Positions 1-6,267 of a DNA stretch of 7,836 nt are shown here, one piece after another (the first letter of the stretch is position 1; every line of letters starts with the position of its first letter). A model generated the notes under the pieces. The model was not told the DNA's origin. It saw nothing but the letters and a program-made list of their open reading frames with translations, and did not search any database. Origin of the DNA: JAXGQD01 sp040766665. Its GTDB lineage: Bacteria > Bacillota > Clostridia > Saccharofermentanales > Fastidiosipilaceae. The position numbers were made by a program, and so were the translations under genes. The DNA is taken from the NCBI GenBank assembly GCA_040766665.1, contig JAXGQD010000016.1, positions 1-7,836 of the forward strand, read 5' to 3'.

Positions 1-150
1 CCGACGGTTGCATATGGATACAGCATCTTCAAAGGCGGTAAAGGGATTGGCTTTAAAGAAGTGCTTAAAGAAGCAGATGAGCAAATGTATTATTATAAGA
101 AAATTCAAAAAGGCACTTTGACTCCATCTGCAACTCCGATCATTGAATAA
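1..150 (+). CDS. GGDEF-domain protein (probable diguanylate cyclase), C-terminal fragment
   Basis: Frame 1 is open from the window edge to a TAA at 148-150 and gives 49 residues. They contain VAYGYSIFKGG, then a helix with EVLKEADEQMYYYKK. This is the usual end of a GGDEF domain: the last beta strand (S/GxGxA/S), then the LL..AD..MY..K helix. Diguanylate cyclases join two GTP into the second messenger c-di-GMP. The GG(D/E)EF active site and any sensor domain lie upstream, outside the window, so activity cannot be judged. A tail of about 14 residues (QKGTLTPSATPIIE) follows the domain and ends the protein. The gene converges on the minus-strand operon and is probably a separate unit. The family call is fairly sure; the catalytic call is only likely. 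Confidence 0.8.
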   Translation, partial: PTVAYGYSIFKGGKGIGFKEVLKEADEQMYYYKKIQKGTLTPSATPIIE

Positions 151-168
151 TAGCTTTGAGTGCTGCCC

Positions 169-184
169 GCAGGAGAAACCCTGC
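169..184 (+). terminator. Possible weak terminator hairpin after the GGDEF gene
   Basis: GCAGG (169-173) can pair with CCTGC (180-184) around a 6-base loop, 18 bases after the TAA of the GGDEF gene. A second short hairpin, GGCG (190-193) with CGCC (200-203), follows and leads into TTATAATATA. Neither has a real T tract, so intrinsic termination is only a suggestion. On the minus strand GCCG/CGGC (230-244) could likewise end the crt-like operon. No strong bidirectional terminator is visible in the 151-284 gap, and I see no gene there. Confidence 0.25.
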
Positions 185-284
185 TCGTTGGCGTTTCGTC
201 GCCTTATAATATAGAAAATGTACATCCTCGCCGGTTGGCACGGCAGGGGAAACAGTAAAATAACGCTAAATGCTGTCCTCGAAT

Positions 285-791
285 CTATTCAAACAGCGTG
301 CGTCGAGCTTTTATTTTATATAGCAATTTGTGAACCCGAGGACGGTTGTATCGTTGTACTATAATGCAGGGCATATTGATGAGCAAAGCGTACAGCAGCA
401 TAAACCAAATAACACGCACAGGAGCAAAAAAACCAAAAATCCAGAATGGGAGGATTGCCAACCAATGTGTCAGTTCACCCCGAGCAGACTCAACTAAAAA
501 ATGATTTAAATTTTCTTCTGTAAAGTTATCCAGCCTCTTCTTTTTGAAACCTCGCTTTTTCCAGACCATGCCTCCATCCGGCAACAGATGCTTCCAGCGG
601 CTAACTTTTAAAATTCGGTCATACAGTTGCCCTCCTTTTTCAAACCGGCGAGCACGAAAAAAGAAGCCATCAGGCAAAAAATGGCGGTCAGGCATGTATA
701 TGCAAATCAAAGCCGCGCCGACTTGCAAAACTGGCCACAGAAGAAAGCACAAGATGATTGCCAATGCATCCGAAAGAAAAATTACTTGCAT
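285..791 (-). CDS. crtO: CrtO-like glycosyl-carotenoid acyltransferase
   Basis: The 168-residue protein matches the size (about 165) and motif order of S. aureus CrtO, glycosyl-4,4'-diaponeurosporenoate acyltransferase. That enzyme puts a fatty acyl chain on the sugar of the glycosylated C30 carotenoid, the last step to staphyloxanthin. Visible landmarks are an N-terminal membrane segment (about 8-30), FEKGGQLYDR (50-59), RWKHLLPDGG (65-74), ESARGELTHW (101-110), a second hydrophobic stretch (about 109-142) and VQRYNRPR (145-152), followed by a basic tail. The FEK.G, WKH..DG, E(L/I).HW and QRYNRPR elements are the ones I remember from the staphylococcal protein. The ATG at 791 has a good site, GAGAGGAAG, in the 13-base gap after the glycosyltransferase stop. 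It is the last gene of the operon. Family assignment is confident; the actual acceptor lipid is not known here. Confidence 0.88.
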   Translation of the reverse strand: MQVIFLSDALAIILCFLLWPVLQVGAALICIYMPDRHFLPDGFFFRARRFEKGGQLYDRILKVSRWKHLLPDGGMVWKKRGFKKKRLDNFTEENLNHFLVESARGELTHWLAILPFWIFGFFAPVRVIWFMLLYALLINMPCIIVQRYNRPRVHKLLYKIKARRTLFE

Positions 792-804
792 ATCGCTTCC
801 TCTC

Positions 805-1899
805 TCATACTGCTCGCCCTTTCCACGTTGCTTTCAATCTGAAAGTTTTCTTAAACGTTGAAACAGCAATTACGCCAAGAAAAACAAGCATTAACACCGG
901 ATAGAAGATAAACGCCCAGGGCTGAAAGCTCCCGATGTTCCTTGTGAGAACCGCCAATAGGCAGACCCAAGCGATGTATAATGCCAAGTAGATCATCAGC
1001 CACGGCCAGTTCATAGACATTGCAAATTTTATAATTTGAAGCGGCACAGAGACTAGTGAGGCAATCCAAAGAAAGACCATAATGAAAATAGGAGCGGGCG
1101 TTTTAGTTGCGCCGGTCGCCATATTTTTAATCCACCCTTGTAGCAGACTGCGCAACCCGCTGGCGTACATTCGAAAAGAAGCCCCATGGTTACCGATAAA
1201 AAGGTGAAAGGGTAAACCTGCATTTTTTAACTGTAAACCCAGAGCTATATCTTCCACGACACTGGTCTTAACACTTTCATGGCCACCCACTTTTTTGTAT
1301 TCCTGGCGCGAAATCAGAATGATGGGTCCATAGAGGCCTAGGCTATATGGTTTGGGAAACGCAATTCCATTTGCAGCAATTTGAACCAGATTGAATATCA
1401 TAGAAAGCTGCTCAAACGCTTTTTCGGTCTTGTGATAGGGCTGAACGGAAACCGTGCAACGCGCCTTCTGATAAGCTGATAGTAAATCGCGTATGCCCGT
1501 TGATCCCAGCCTCACATCTGCATCAAGGAATAGCAGCAGTTGCCCCGTGGCCGCATCTGCTCCGTTTTGGCAAGCCCACGACTTGCCCGTCCATCCAGTT
1601 GGCTTTGTGTTCAAGGCAATCAACCTAGCACCGCCGGCTGCAATGATTTGTGCAGTGGAATCCTCTGAATTGTCATCCACACAGATAATCTCGTGTATCG
1701 GCAGTGTTTGTGCATATAAATCCGAAAGCAGCAGAGGTAAGTTCACTTCCTCGTTTCGCGCCGGTATGATCACAGAAACGGACGGATAGTCCGCTGTGTC
1801 CGTATCCGCAGCGGGCAACGTCGGAAAACGATGAAATAATATCGCAGTAATGGTCAAACCGACCAAAACTATTGCTAACTCAACAAGAATGTACGTCAT
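805..1899 (-). CDS. crtQ: CrtQ-like family 2 glycosyltransferase
   Basis: This 364-residue membrane-bound GT-A fold glycosyltransferase resembles CrtQ (375 residues in S. aureus), which links glucose from UDP-glucose to the carboxylate of diaponeurosporenoate. An N-terminal anchor (about 3-22) is followed by the nucleotide-sugar domain: SVSVIIPARNEE (40-51), CVDDNSED (73-80), FLDADV (124-129, the DxD metal site), SVVEDIALG (213-221, probable catalytic base region) and QGWIKNMATGA (254-264). Three hydrophobic segments (about 270-291, 298-318, 328-347) and a basic TWKGRAV end complete it, all as usual for this subgroup. The ATG at 1899 overlaps the upstream oxidoreductase stop as ATGA, with only a weak GAAAG upstream, so translation is probably coupled. 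Position directly before crtO supports a carotenoid-type acceptor. A hydroxychlorobactene-type or other lipid glycosyltransferase remains possible. Confidence 0.82.
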   Translation of the reverse strand: MTYILVELAIVLVGLTITAILFHRFPTLPAADTDTADYPSVSVIIPARNEEVNLPLLLSDLYAQTLPIHEIICVDDNSEDSTAQIIAAGGARLIALNTKPTGWTGKSWACQNGADAATGQLLLFLDADVRLGSTGIRDLLSAYQKARCTVSVQPYHKTEKAFEQLSMIFNLVQIAANGIAFPKPYSLGLYGPIILISRQEYKKVGGHESVKTSVVEDIALGLQLKNAGLPFHLFIGNHGASFRMYASGLRSLLQGWIKNMATGATKTPAPIFIMVFLWIASLVSVPLQIIKFAMSMNWPWLMIYLALYIAWVCLLAVLTRNIGSFQPWAFIFYPVLMLVFLGVIAVSTFKKTFRLKATWKGRAV

Positions 1900-3467
1900 G
1901 TACCGGTTTCTTTCATCTTCTTGTGAATTGAATCCGCAGCAAGTTTTCCCGTCAATATGGATACCGGCAATCCGGATGGACTAAAAGTCCATTGCCCGCA
2001 TTGGTAGACATCTTCAATCGGCGTGCAAATGGATTCCGCAATTCTCCTGAACCGACTCTCCGAGGGCATCTTCTCATTGGTAAATGCCCAGCCTGTGATC
2101 GCTCCGTGGGCGTTCCCTGTTTCCCGCTCTATCGTTAGCGGTGTTGAGCACTGTGCGAATTCGACATTTTTTGATATTCCGGAGAAAACGGATGACTCCA
2201 GTACCTCTACAATCCTCTGCGTACAATACTCTTTGAATTGATCATACTTACCGGCATCCGCCATATGCTTGACAAGGCGATAGTCCATCAGCGTGCTTAC
2301 AATAACGCCGGTTTTCCCTTCCGGCGCAAGCGCAGCATCCCGCAGGACGGGACAGGAGATCTCATAGGTCGTGCGTTCCAGGTACTGCCCAATCCAATCA
2401 TAGAGCTCGCCTTCCGATGCTTTGGCTTGGGTCCAGTCTGTCAGCGAAGAAAGGCCTACCGTCGTTGGCGTATAGAACGCATGCGCTCCGCTTCGGTCTG
2501 CAAAATACTCTCGATCCAAATGAACGCCCATGAAAAGAGAGAGTATGGAATCACCACCACTGCCTATATCAACCAAAGCCCGTTGGCTATCAGCCTGCGG
2601 TGTATGCGCATTCACAGCCGTGTAAAGCGTTTTTTGGTCGGCCGCCCAGACCAGCTTTTTATAGTTGTAACTCTCTCCACCTGCTGTATGCAGCTGCTTT
2701 TTGTGTGCATCTACGCGGAGCACTGCAGTATCAGTCAGTATTTCGCCGCCTGAGCGCAGGATATAATCGGTCACGGTCTCAGCCAGAACGCCAGTACCGC
2801 CTTTGGGATAGCGGTAATCGAGATACAGCCCAAAGTAGCTCAGCGCAAAAAAAGTGGGTGTATCTTTGAAAAAGTGCTGGGTGATCATGTCTATAAGTGC
2901 CTGATTGCTCGTGAACCGCTTCAGATAAGTGGCGACCGGCTGACTCAGGCGGCTTGCTTTGCGGATATTGACCTGGTATCTAAGCAACCATGGCAGCAGC
3001 GTTTTTAGCAACTTCGGGTCTTTCATGTTTTCCAGAAAGAGCGGATTATCGATGCCGTATAAAACATCCATATAATCCATCACTTTTTGGATCTCCAGCG
3101 TGATATTGTCGATATCTTGCATATTCTCCGGAAAGATCATAGTCAGCATCTTTGCGTAGCCCTTGAGACTCGCCCGTCCGCACAGTCTTGTCCATCGATC
3201 TCCAATACCTATAGATACGGGATTTTGCCCAAATTCCAACTCCAGTCCCAGGCTTTTGAGCATGGGGAACAAAATGCCAGAGTTTTCAAAAGCACGAATG
3301 CCGGCGTCAAAAGCATAACCCTGATGACAAAATGTGTTCACCAGACCGCCTGTCTTATGCGATTTCTCCAACAGCAGCGTGCGGTACCCATACCGGCAGA
3401 GATACGCTGCACTTGTTAGCCCTGCAAGTCCGCCGCCTACCACGATTGCATCGTATTCTTTGTTCAC
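1896..3467 (-). CDS. FAD-dependent oxidoreductase, phytoene desaturase/carotene isomerase superfamily (crt-like, second copy)
   Basis: The 523-residue protein begins with a dinucleotide-binding fold: YDAIVVGGGLAGLTSAAYL (5-23), acidic Glu34 at the end of the second strand, then KTGGLVNTF (38-46) and GYAFDAGIRAF (50-60). It has YRYPKGGTGVLAETV (218-232) in mid-protein and the C-terminal FAD motif VYQCGQWTFSPSGLPVSILTG (from 488). This architecture is COG1233 (CrtI/CrtN/CrtP, CrtISO, retinol saturase). A CrtN/CrtI enzyme usually shows PGGR here and a GP after FD.G; this protein has TGGL and FDAGIR, so the desaturase/oxidase/isomerase call is open. The start is GTG (3467-3465), overlapping the previous stop as GTGA with GGGGTG upstream. 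No alternative start fits better, because the FAD fold begins at residue 4. In S. aureus terms it fills the CrtP or CrtN slot. Confidence 0.8.
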   Translation of the reverse strand: MNKEYDAIVVGGGLAGLTSAAYLCRYGYRTLLLEKSHKTGGLVNTFCHQGYAFDAGIRAFENSGILFPMLKSLGLELEFGQNPVSIGIGDRWTRLCGRASLKGYAKMLTMIFPENMQDIDNITLEIQKVMDYMDVLYGIDNPLFLENMKDPKLLKTLLPWLLRYQVNIRKASRLSQPVATYLKRFTSNQALIDMITQHFFKDTPTFFALSYFGLYLDYRYPKGGTGVLAETVTDYILRSGGEILTDTAVLRVDAHKKQLHTAGGESYNYKKLVWAADQKTLYTAVNAHTPQADSQRALVDIGSGGDSILSLFMGVHLDREYFADRSGAHAFYTPTTVGLSSLTDWTQAKASEGELYDWIGQYLERTTYEISCPVLRDAALAPEGKTGVIVSTLMDYRLVKHMADAGKYDQFKEYCTQRIVEVLESSVFSGISKNVEFAQCSTPLTIERETGNAHGAITGWAFTNEKMPSESRFRRIAESICTPIEDVYQCGQWTFSPSGLPVSILTGKLAADSIHKKMKETGT

Positions 3468-5302
3468 AGATTCACCCCGCTCAAATAATGAATAACCTCT
3501 CGAATTTGTACTGCGTCATTCTTATCTGCCATACAGATACAATCCGCCTCGAACTTTCCCAGCAAATCCGGGTCAACCTGATTCTTAAGCCAACACTTTT
3601 TGGCACCGGCAAAATTACCGACGGCCACGCGACGCATGATACCGCGTATATCTACTTCAGTCGAGCAAGTAGGGTGCTCGCACAGCCTGCAACGCATGGC
3701 TTTGCACATCACTGCCCGTGATGCTTCGTCGTATTCGTCATAGAGCCGGTCTACTGTAAAGGGCTTCTCCACAATGCGGACAAAGTTTTTCATGTTGGAT
3801 TGATAGACATACGGCTCTTTTCCCAGCTTTTTGAGCAGGGCGTTGGCGGCCGAAAGACCGGAGGTCGTCACTGTGGGCGTTCCTGTTCCCATAACCGTAG
3901 ACTCGCCGCAGCAAAAAAGGTTATCCCACTCTATGCGCGTGTTCAGGCGGCGGAACATGTGCTGCCCCAGCATCTGCTTAGGCCCTGCCACTGCACCGCC
4001 ATTTTTCATTGTGTACCTTTCAATCGTTCTTGGCGTTGCCACCTCGGCATACCGAACAGCTTTTTTAAAATCGGGGAACCGCTTTTCTATTACGTTGATC
4101 AGACGTTCCTGCTCTTTTTGTTTCTTTTTTTGATACTCTCTCTCGTCTGACAAATCCCAGCTTTCAAAGGTGGGCCCTATAGCCACAACGGTGTGCTCAT
4201 CCTCTTTGCATAGGGTTTTGTCATCGATACTGGGTATATATGCTGTCACTTCGCTTTCATCGAGCATATCCGGATTGCCGACCAGCATCTCGATGGGTGC
4301 TGTATCGGCAGGAATGACGTTTTTATCTACCACGGCATACAGCACGACGCTTGGGTAGGTGGGCACTTGCTTCTTCGCCCACTCCCTGCGCTGTTCGGTC
4401 GAATGCTCATGGTCGATCAGCTTGTCGTATAGGTTCCAGACCGTGCCGGAATAGATGATGTTTGCCGCTAAGAGTACCTGCCCGTCGTCCAGTTTAACGC
4501 CTACAGGCTTGCCATCCTCAAACACGATGTATACTGCTTCGCGTTGCAGAACCATGTCGCCGCCGTGCTCTTCAATGACTTTTTCCAGCTTGCCCGGTAC
4601 AAACAACGTGGAGCCAGCCGGGTAGTAGCTTCCACCCACATGGTTGTCGACAAACATCACTGCCGCCAGTACTGCAGGGGCTTCTTCCACCGTCGCATAG
4701 CAGTACGTGGACGTCAGCTTGTCAAAAAACTCGAAGATTTCTGGATCGGAGAAATACTTCTCCAGAAGGCTCTTTGCGCTCTTATTAAGGAAACCAAGAA
4801 ACCCGATATAGGATATCGGATGCTTCAGCATACTTTTTAGCGCAGTTTTACCATCCGTTTCATCGGCTGTGGTGTAGCTGGGCGATTCCACCATGACATG
4901 GCGGTACATCGTCAGCATATCGCGATAGAATCGATGGATATTATCTTTTTCGCCTGGAAACACTTCTGAAAGCTCGTCCGCAAACTTCTCAACGTCTGCC
5001 CAGAAACGCATCCTTCTACCTTTGAAGTTCACACAGTACAAAAGGTCATGCCGAATGATGTCAATGGGCTCCTCAAGGCAGTTGAAAACAAAGCGGTGCG
5101 CATTGAAGCCGTTTTCGCCAAAGCCATACAACATGGCGGAGCCCTGATCAAACGTTACATCTCCACGCCGAAATATACCGCATGAACCGCCCGGATTATA
5201 TGATTTCTCAACCACGGTAACAGTCAAGCCGCGTTTAGCCAATAGACTGGCTGCAGTAAGCCCCGAAAGGCCTCCACCACCAATAATTGCATCGTATTTC
5301 AA
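3464..5302 (-). CDS. FAD-dependent crt-like oxidoreductase fused to a C-terminal Fe-S-like cysteine domain
   Basis: A 612-residue protein, about 110 longer than CrtN/CrtP. The first 490 residues are a COG1233 flavoprotein: IIGGGGLSGLTAASLL (6-21), VVEKSYNPGGS (30-40), VTFDQGSAML (49-58), YYPAGSTLFVPGKLE (226-240) and the FAD-closing motif LFCCGESTVMGTGTPTVTTSG (from 462). It looks closer to carotene isomerase/retinol saturase than to CrtN. Residues about 505-612 are extra: Cys533, 538, 541, 546 (CX4CX2CX4C), then EVDIRGIMRRVAVGNFAGAKK (from 549), Cys570 and CIC at 588-590. This pattern recalls the N-terminal Fe-S domain of GltD/dihydropyrimidine dehydrogenase, suggesting an electron route to the flavin. 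The TTG start (5302) is chosen because GGAGGG lies 6 bases upstream and the FAD fold starts at residue 3. The next gene overlaps its stop by 4 bases. Confidence 0.82.
   Translation of the reverse strand: MKYDAIIGGGGLSGLTAASLLAKRGLTVTVVEKSYNPGGSCGIFRRGDVTFDQGSAMLYGFGENGFNAHRFVFNCLEEPIDIIRHDLLYCVNFKGRRMRFWADVEKFADELSEVFPGEKDNIHRFYRDMLTMYRHVMVESPSYTTADETDGKTALKSMLKHPISYIGFLGFLNKSAKSLLEKYFSDPEIFEFFDKLTSTYCYATVEEAPAVLAAVMFVDNHVGGSYYPAGSTLFVPGKLEKVIEEHGGDMVLQREAVYIVFEDGKPVGVKLDDGQVLLAANIIYSGTVWNLYDKLIDHEHSTEQRREWAKKQVPTYPSVVLYAVVDKNVIPADTAPIEMLVGNPDMLDESEVTAYIPSIDDKTLCKEDEHTVVAIGPTFESWDLSDEREYQKKKQKEQERLINVIEKRFPDFKKAVRYAEVATPRTIERYTMKNGGAVAGPKQMLGQHMFRRLNTRIEWDNLFCCGESTVMGTGTPTVTTSGLSAANALLKKLGKEPYVYQSNMKNFVRIVEKPFTVDRLYDEYDEASRAVMCKAMRCRLCEHPTCSTEVDIRGIMRRVAVGNFAGAKKCWLKNQVDPDLLGKFEADCICMADKNDAVQIREVIHYLSGVNL
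3533..3706 (-). other. Cysteine-rich Fe-S-like C-terminal domain (residues 533-590 of the oxidoreductase)
   Basis: These codons hold seven cysteines in 58 residues. CX2CX4C (538, 541, 546) has the same spacing as the first three ligands of the GltD/dihydropyrimidine dehydrogenase Fe-S domain. STEVDIRG and VGNFAGAKK then match the family's 'CP..IDI..FI' and 'GNF.GA' stretch, and CICMADKNDAVQIREVI matches its end (C....ePVaI..LE). Compared with the usual CX2CX4CX3CP, about four residues including one Cys are missing. My reading is one retained cluster site with a C-terminal Cys as fourth ligand, the second cluster being lost. A zinc site is the main alternative. Confidence 0.55.
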
Positions 5303-5308
5303 TCGTAT

Positions 5309-5314
5309 CCCTCC
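5309..5314 (-). promoter_or_regulatory. Ribosome binding site deciding the TTG start of the fused oxidoreductase
   Basis: On the minus strand GGAGGG lies 6 bases before the TTG at 5302-5300, inside the 21-base gap after the TspO-like gene. No ATG or GTG is better placed, so the TTG start is well supported. Confidence 0.75.
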
Positions 5315-5323
5315 GGAAATGCG

Positions 5324-6130
5324 TTACTTTTGCATTTCTTGTTTGCGTTTTCGCGACAACGCATTGTATATCACCATTGCGGCGAAAATGGCAATGCAGA
5401 TCACGACTGCAATGATCACATCGGTGTATTGGCTAGAAAATCCGTTAGCTGAAGTGTGCTTAATCAATATGCCAACATACGCCCAGATGAGGACAAGTCC
5501 ATAAGCGATGTCCTTAAACCGAAGTGCAGTGACAGTACCAATCAAAGTGCCTGCTGCCAGCATAATGACCGTCCATGTGGATTCAGGCAAGCCGAAGCCG
5601 TTCCAACCAAGGTCCACAAGTAGTGTTGTGGCATTTGCGATCGTCGCAACGGTGATCCAGCCAAAGTAGACGCTGAACGGCAAGCGATGCAGCAACTTTT
5701 CCCTTGTGGTCAAGCTTTGCGATTTCAGCGAAGACACGACTAGAATCAGACAGACAAGTAAACATGCCATAAGCACCATAGATAAGGGGATGATCCTGTA
5801 GTGCCATGAGAATATCCATGCAGTATTAATCAAAGATGATAATGAGAATAATTTGGCTGTTTTTTGAAGGGAGAGTCCATCGATAATCTTTTTCCTGTCG
5901 CGGAACAGGCCAAGTTGAAACAGCACATGTACTGCAAGCAATGCGTAAATCACACCCCAGATAGAGAAGGTCAGCTCTGTCGGTGCAAATAGGTTTGGAT
6001 ACGAATCGGAAACTGCGCCTGTGTTAATCCCATTGATCGGCAATATGTTCGCCAGCGCATTCACGACAACCATTGCGACAAAGGTAACCACGATGATGAT
6101 TTTCAATCCGACATTTTTTTTGCTTTCCAT
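5324..6130 (-). CDS. TspO/MBR-like (tryptophan-rich sensory) integral membrane protein, enlarged form
   Basis: A 268-residue, very hydrophobic protein with about eight predicted membrane segments (near 10-29, 55-74, 93-110, 113-134, 153-172, 185-203, 207-224, 236-257). Its best landmarks are NILPINGINTGAVSDSYPN (28-46) and FAPTELTFSIWGVIYALLA (48-66). The latter matches the P.(W)...F..VW.iLY helix of TspO/MBR proteins, which bind porphyrins and sterols and act in oxidative or light stress; Rhodobacter TspO was first named CrtK because it sits in the carotenoid cluster. Canonical TspO has about 160 residues and five helices, so this is a longer subfamily, sometimes labelled a lantibiotic permease on thin grounds. 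The ATG at 6130 has AGGAGG at a 7-base spacing. It is the first gene of the crt-like operon, which argues for a role in handling light, tetrapyrroles or the lipid product. Function itself is not shown. Confidence 0.7.
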   Translation of the reverse strand: MESKKNVGLKIIIVVTFVAMVVVNALANILPINGINTGAVSDSYPNLFAPTELTFSIWGVIYALLAVHVLFQLGLFRDRKKIIDGLSLQKTAKLFSLSSLINTAWIFSWHYRIIPLSMVLMACLLVCLILVVSSLKSQSLTTREKLLHRLPFSVYFGWITVATIANATTLLVDLGWNGFGLPESTWTVIMLAAGTLIGTVTALRFKDIAYGLVLIWAYVGILIKHTSANGFSSQYTDVIIAVVICIAIFAAMVIYNALSRKRKQEMQK

Positions 6131-6137
6131 AACAATT

Positions 6138-6143
6138 CCTCCT
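6138..6143 (-). promoter_or_regulatory. Strong ribosome binding site of the first operon gene
   Basis: AGGAGG on the minus strand, 7 bases before the ATG at 6130. It is the strongest such site in the window, fitting the leading gene of a transcript. Confidence 0.8.
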
Positions 6144-6168
6144 CTTTATTTGTAGAAATAATACCCAT

Positions 6169-6185
6169 TGAGAAGATACTCCTCA
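6169..6185. promoter_or_regulatory. Candidate operator: 17-base imperfect palindrome at the expected transcription start
   Basis: On the minus strand the sequence is TGAGGAG-TAT-CTTCTCA: two 7-base arms, symmetrical at six of seven positions, around three bases. It touches the last base of the TATAAT box and covers the place where transcription should begin, a standard spot for a dimeric repressor. The TetR-type regulator two genes upstream is the natural candidate to bind it, but this is inference. Confidence 0.4.
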
Positions 6186-6190
6186 TTATA
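6185..6190 (-). promoter_or_regulatory. Candidate -10 box (TATAAT) of the crt-like operon
   Basis: A perfect TATAAT lies on the minus strand 54 bases before the TspO-like start codon, leaving an untranslated leader of about 45-50 bases. The hexamer 17 bases further upstream (CTATCT, 6208-6213) is a poor -35 and there is no TG extension. The promoter may therefore be weak or need an activator. The 137-base gap is the only place in the operon with room for one. Confidence 0.5.
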
Positions 6191-6216
6191 TTTCCTTGCG
6201 ACCCCGAAGATAGTTC

Positions 6217-6232
6217 TTAAGCGATGTTAAGC
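6217..6232. repeat. Two TTAAGC direct repeats, 10 bases apart
   Basis: TTAAGC occurs at 6217-6222 and again at 6227-6232, one helical turn apart, just upstream of where the -35 region of the operon promoter would be. This is the geometry of a tandem activator site. The second copy also lies in the loop of a possible CGATG/CATCG stem (6222-6240), which could instead be a weak end to the uvsE transcript. Chance occurrence cannot be excluded. Confidence 0.3.
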
Positions 6233-6267
6233 TTGCATCGTCTGAAAAGTATTTCTTCATAAGTTGG

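Noticed and set aside
205..210. TATAAT on the plus strand in the 151-284 gap
   Set aside because: No -35 at the right distance and no plus-strand gene downstream; it lies after a short hairpin in an AT-rich stretch.
225..284. Partial resemblance to a c-di-GMP-I riboswitch (CAGGGGAAAC ... ACGCTAAATGC) near the GGDEF gene
   Set aside because: The conserved stems, the tetraloop and its receptor cannot be drawn, and the element would sit downstream of both converging genes, not in a leader.
2238..2753. 171-codon open frame on the plus strand opposite the 523-residue oxidoreductase
   Set aside because: It lies wholly antisense to a well-supported gene, shows no recognisable domain and has no fitting ribosome binding site. 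The same applies to the other plus-strand frames between 544 and 7258.
4124..4130. A-AAA-AAG slippery heptamer in frame within the fused oxidoreductase, with a GAGAGAGAG stretch just upstream
   Set aside because: It looks like a -1 frameshift signal, but it lies in a lysine/glutamine-rich linker. The -1 frame stops after about 19 codons, cutting off the FAD-closing motif, and no clear downstream stem is visible. It is most simply codon composition.
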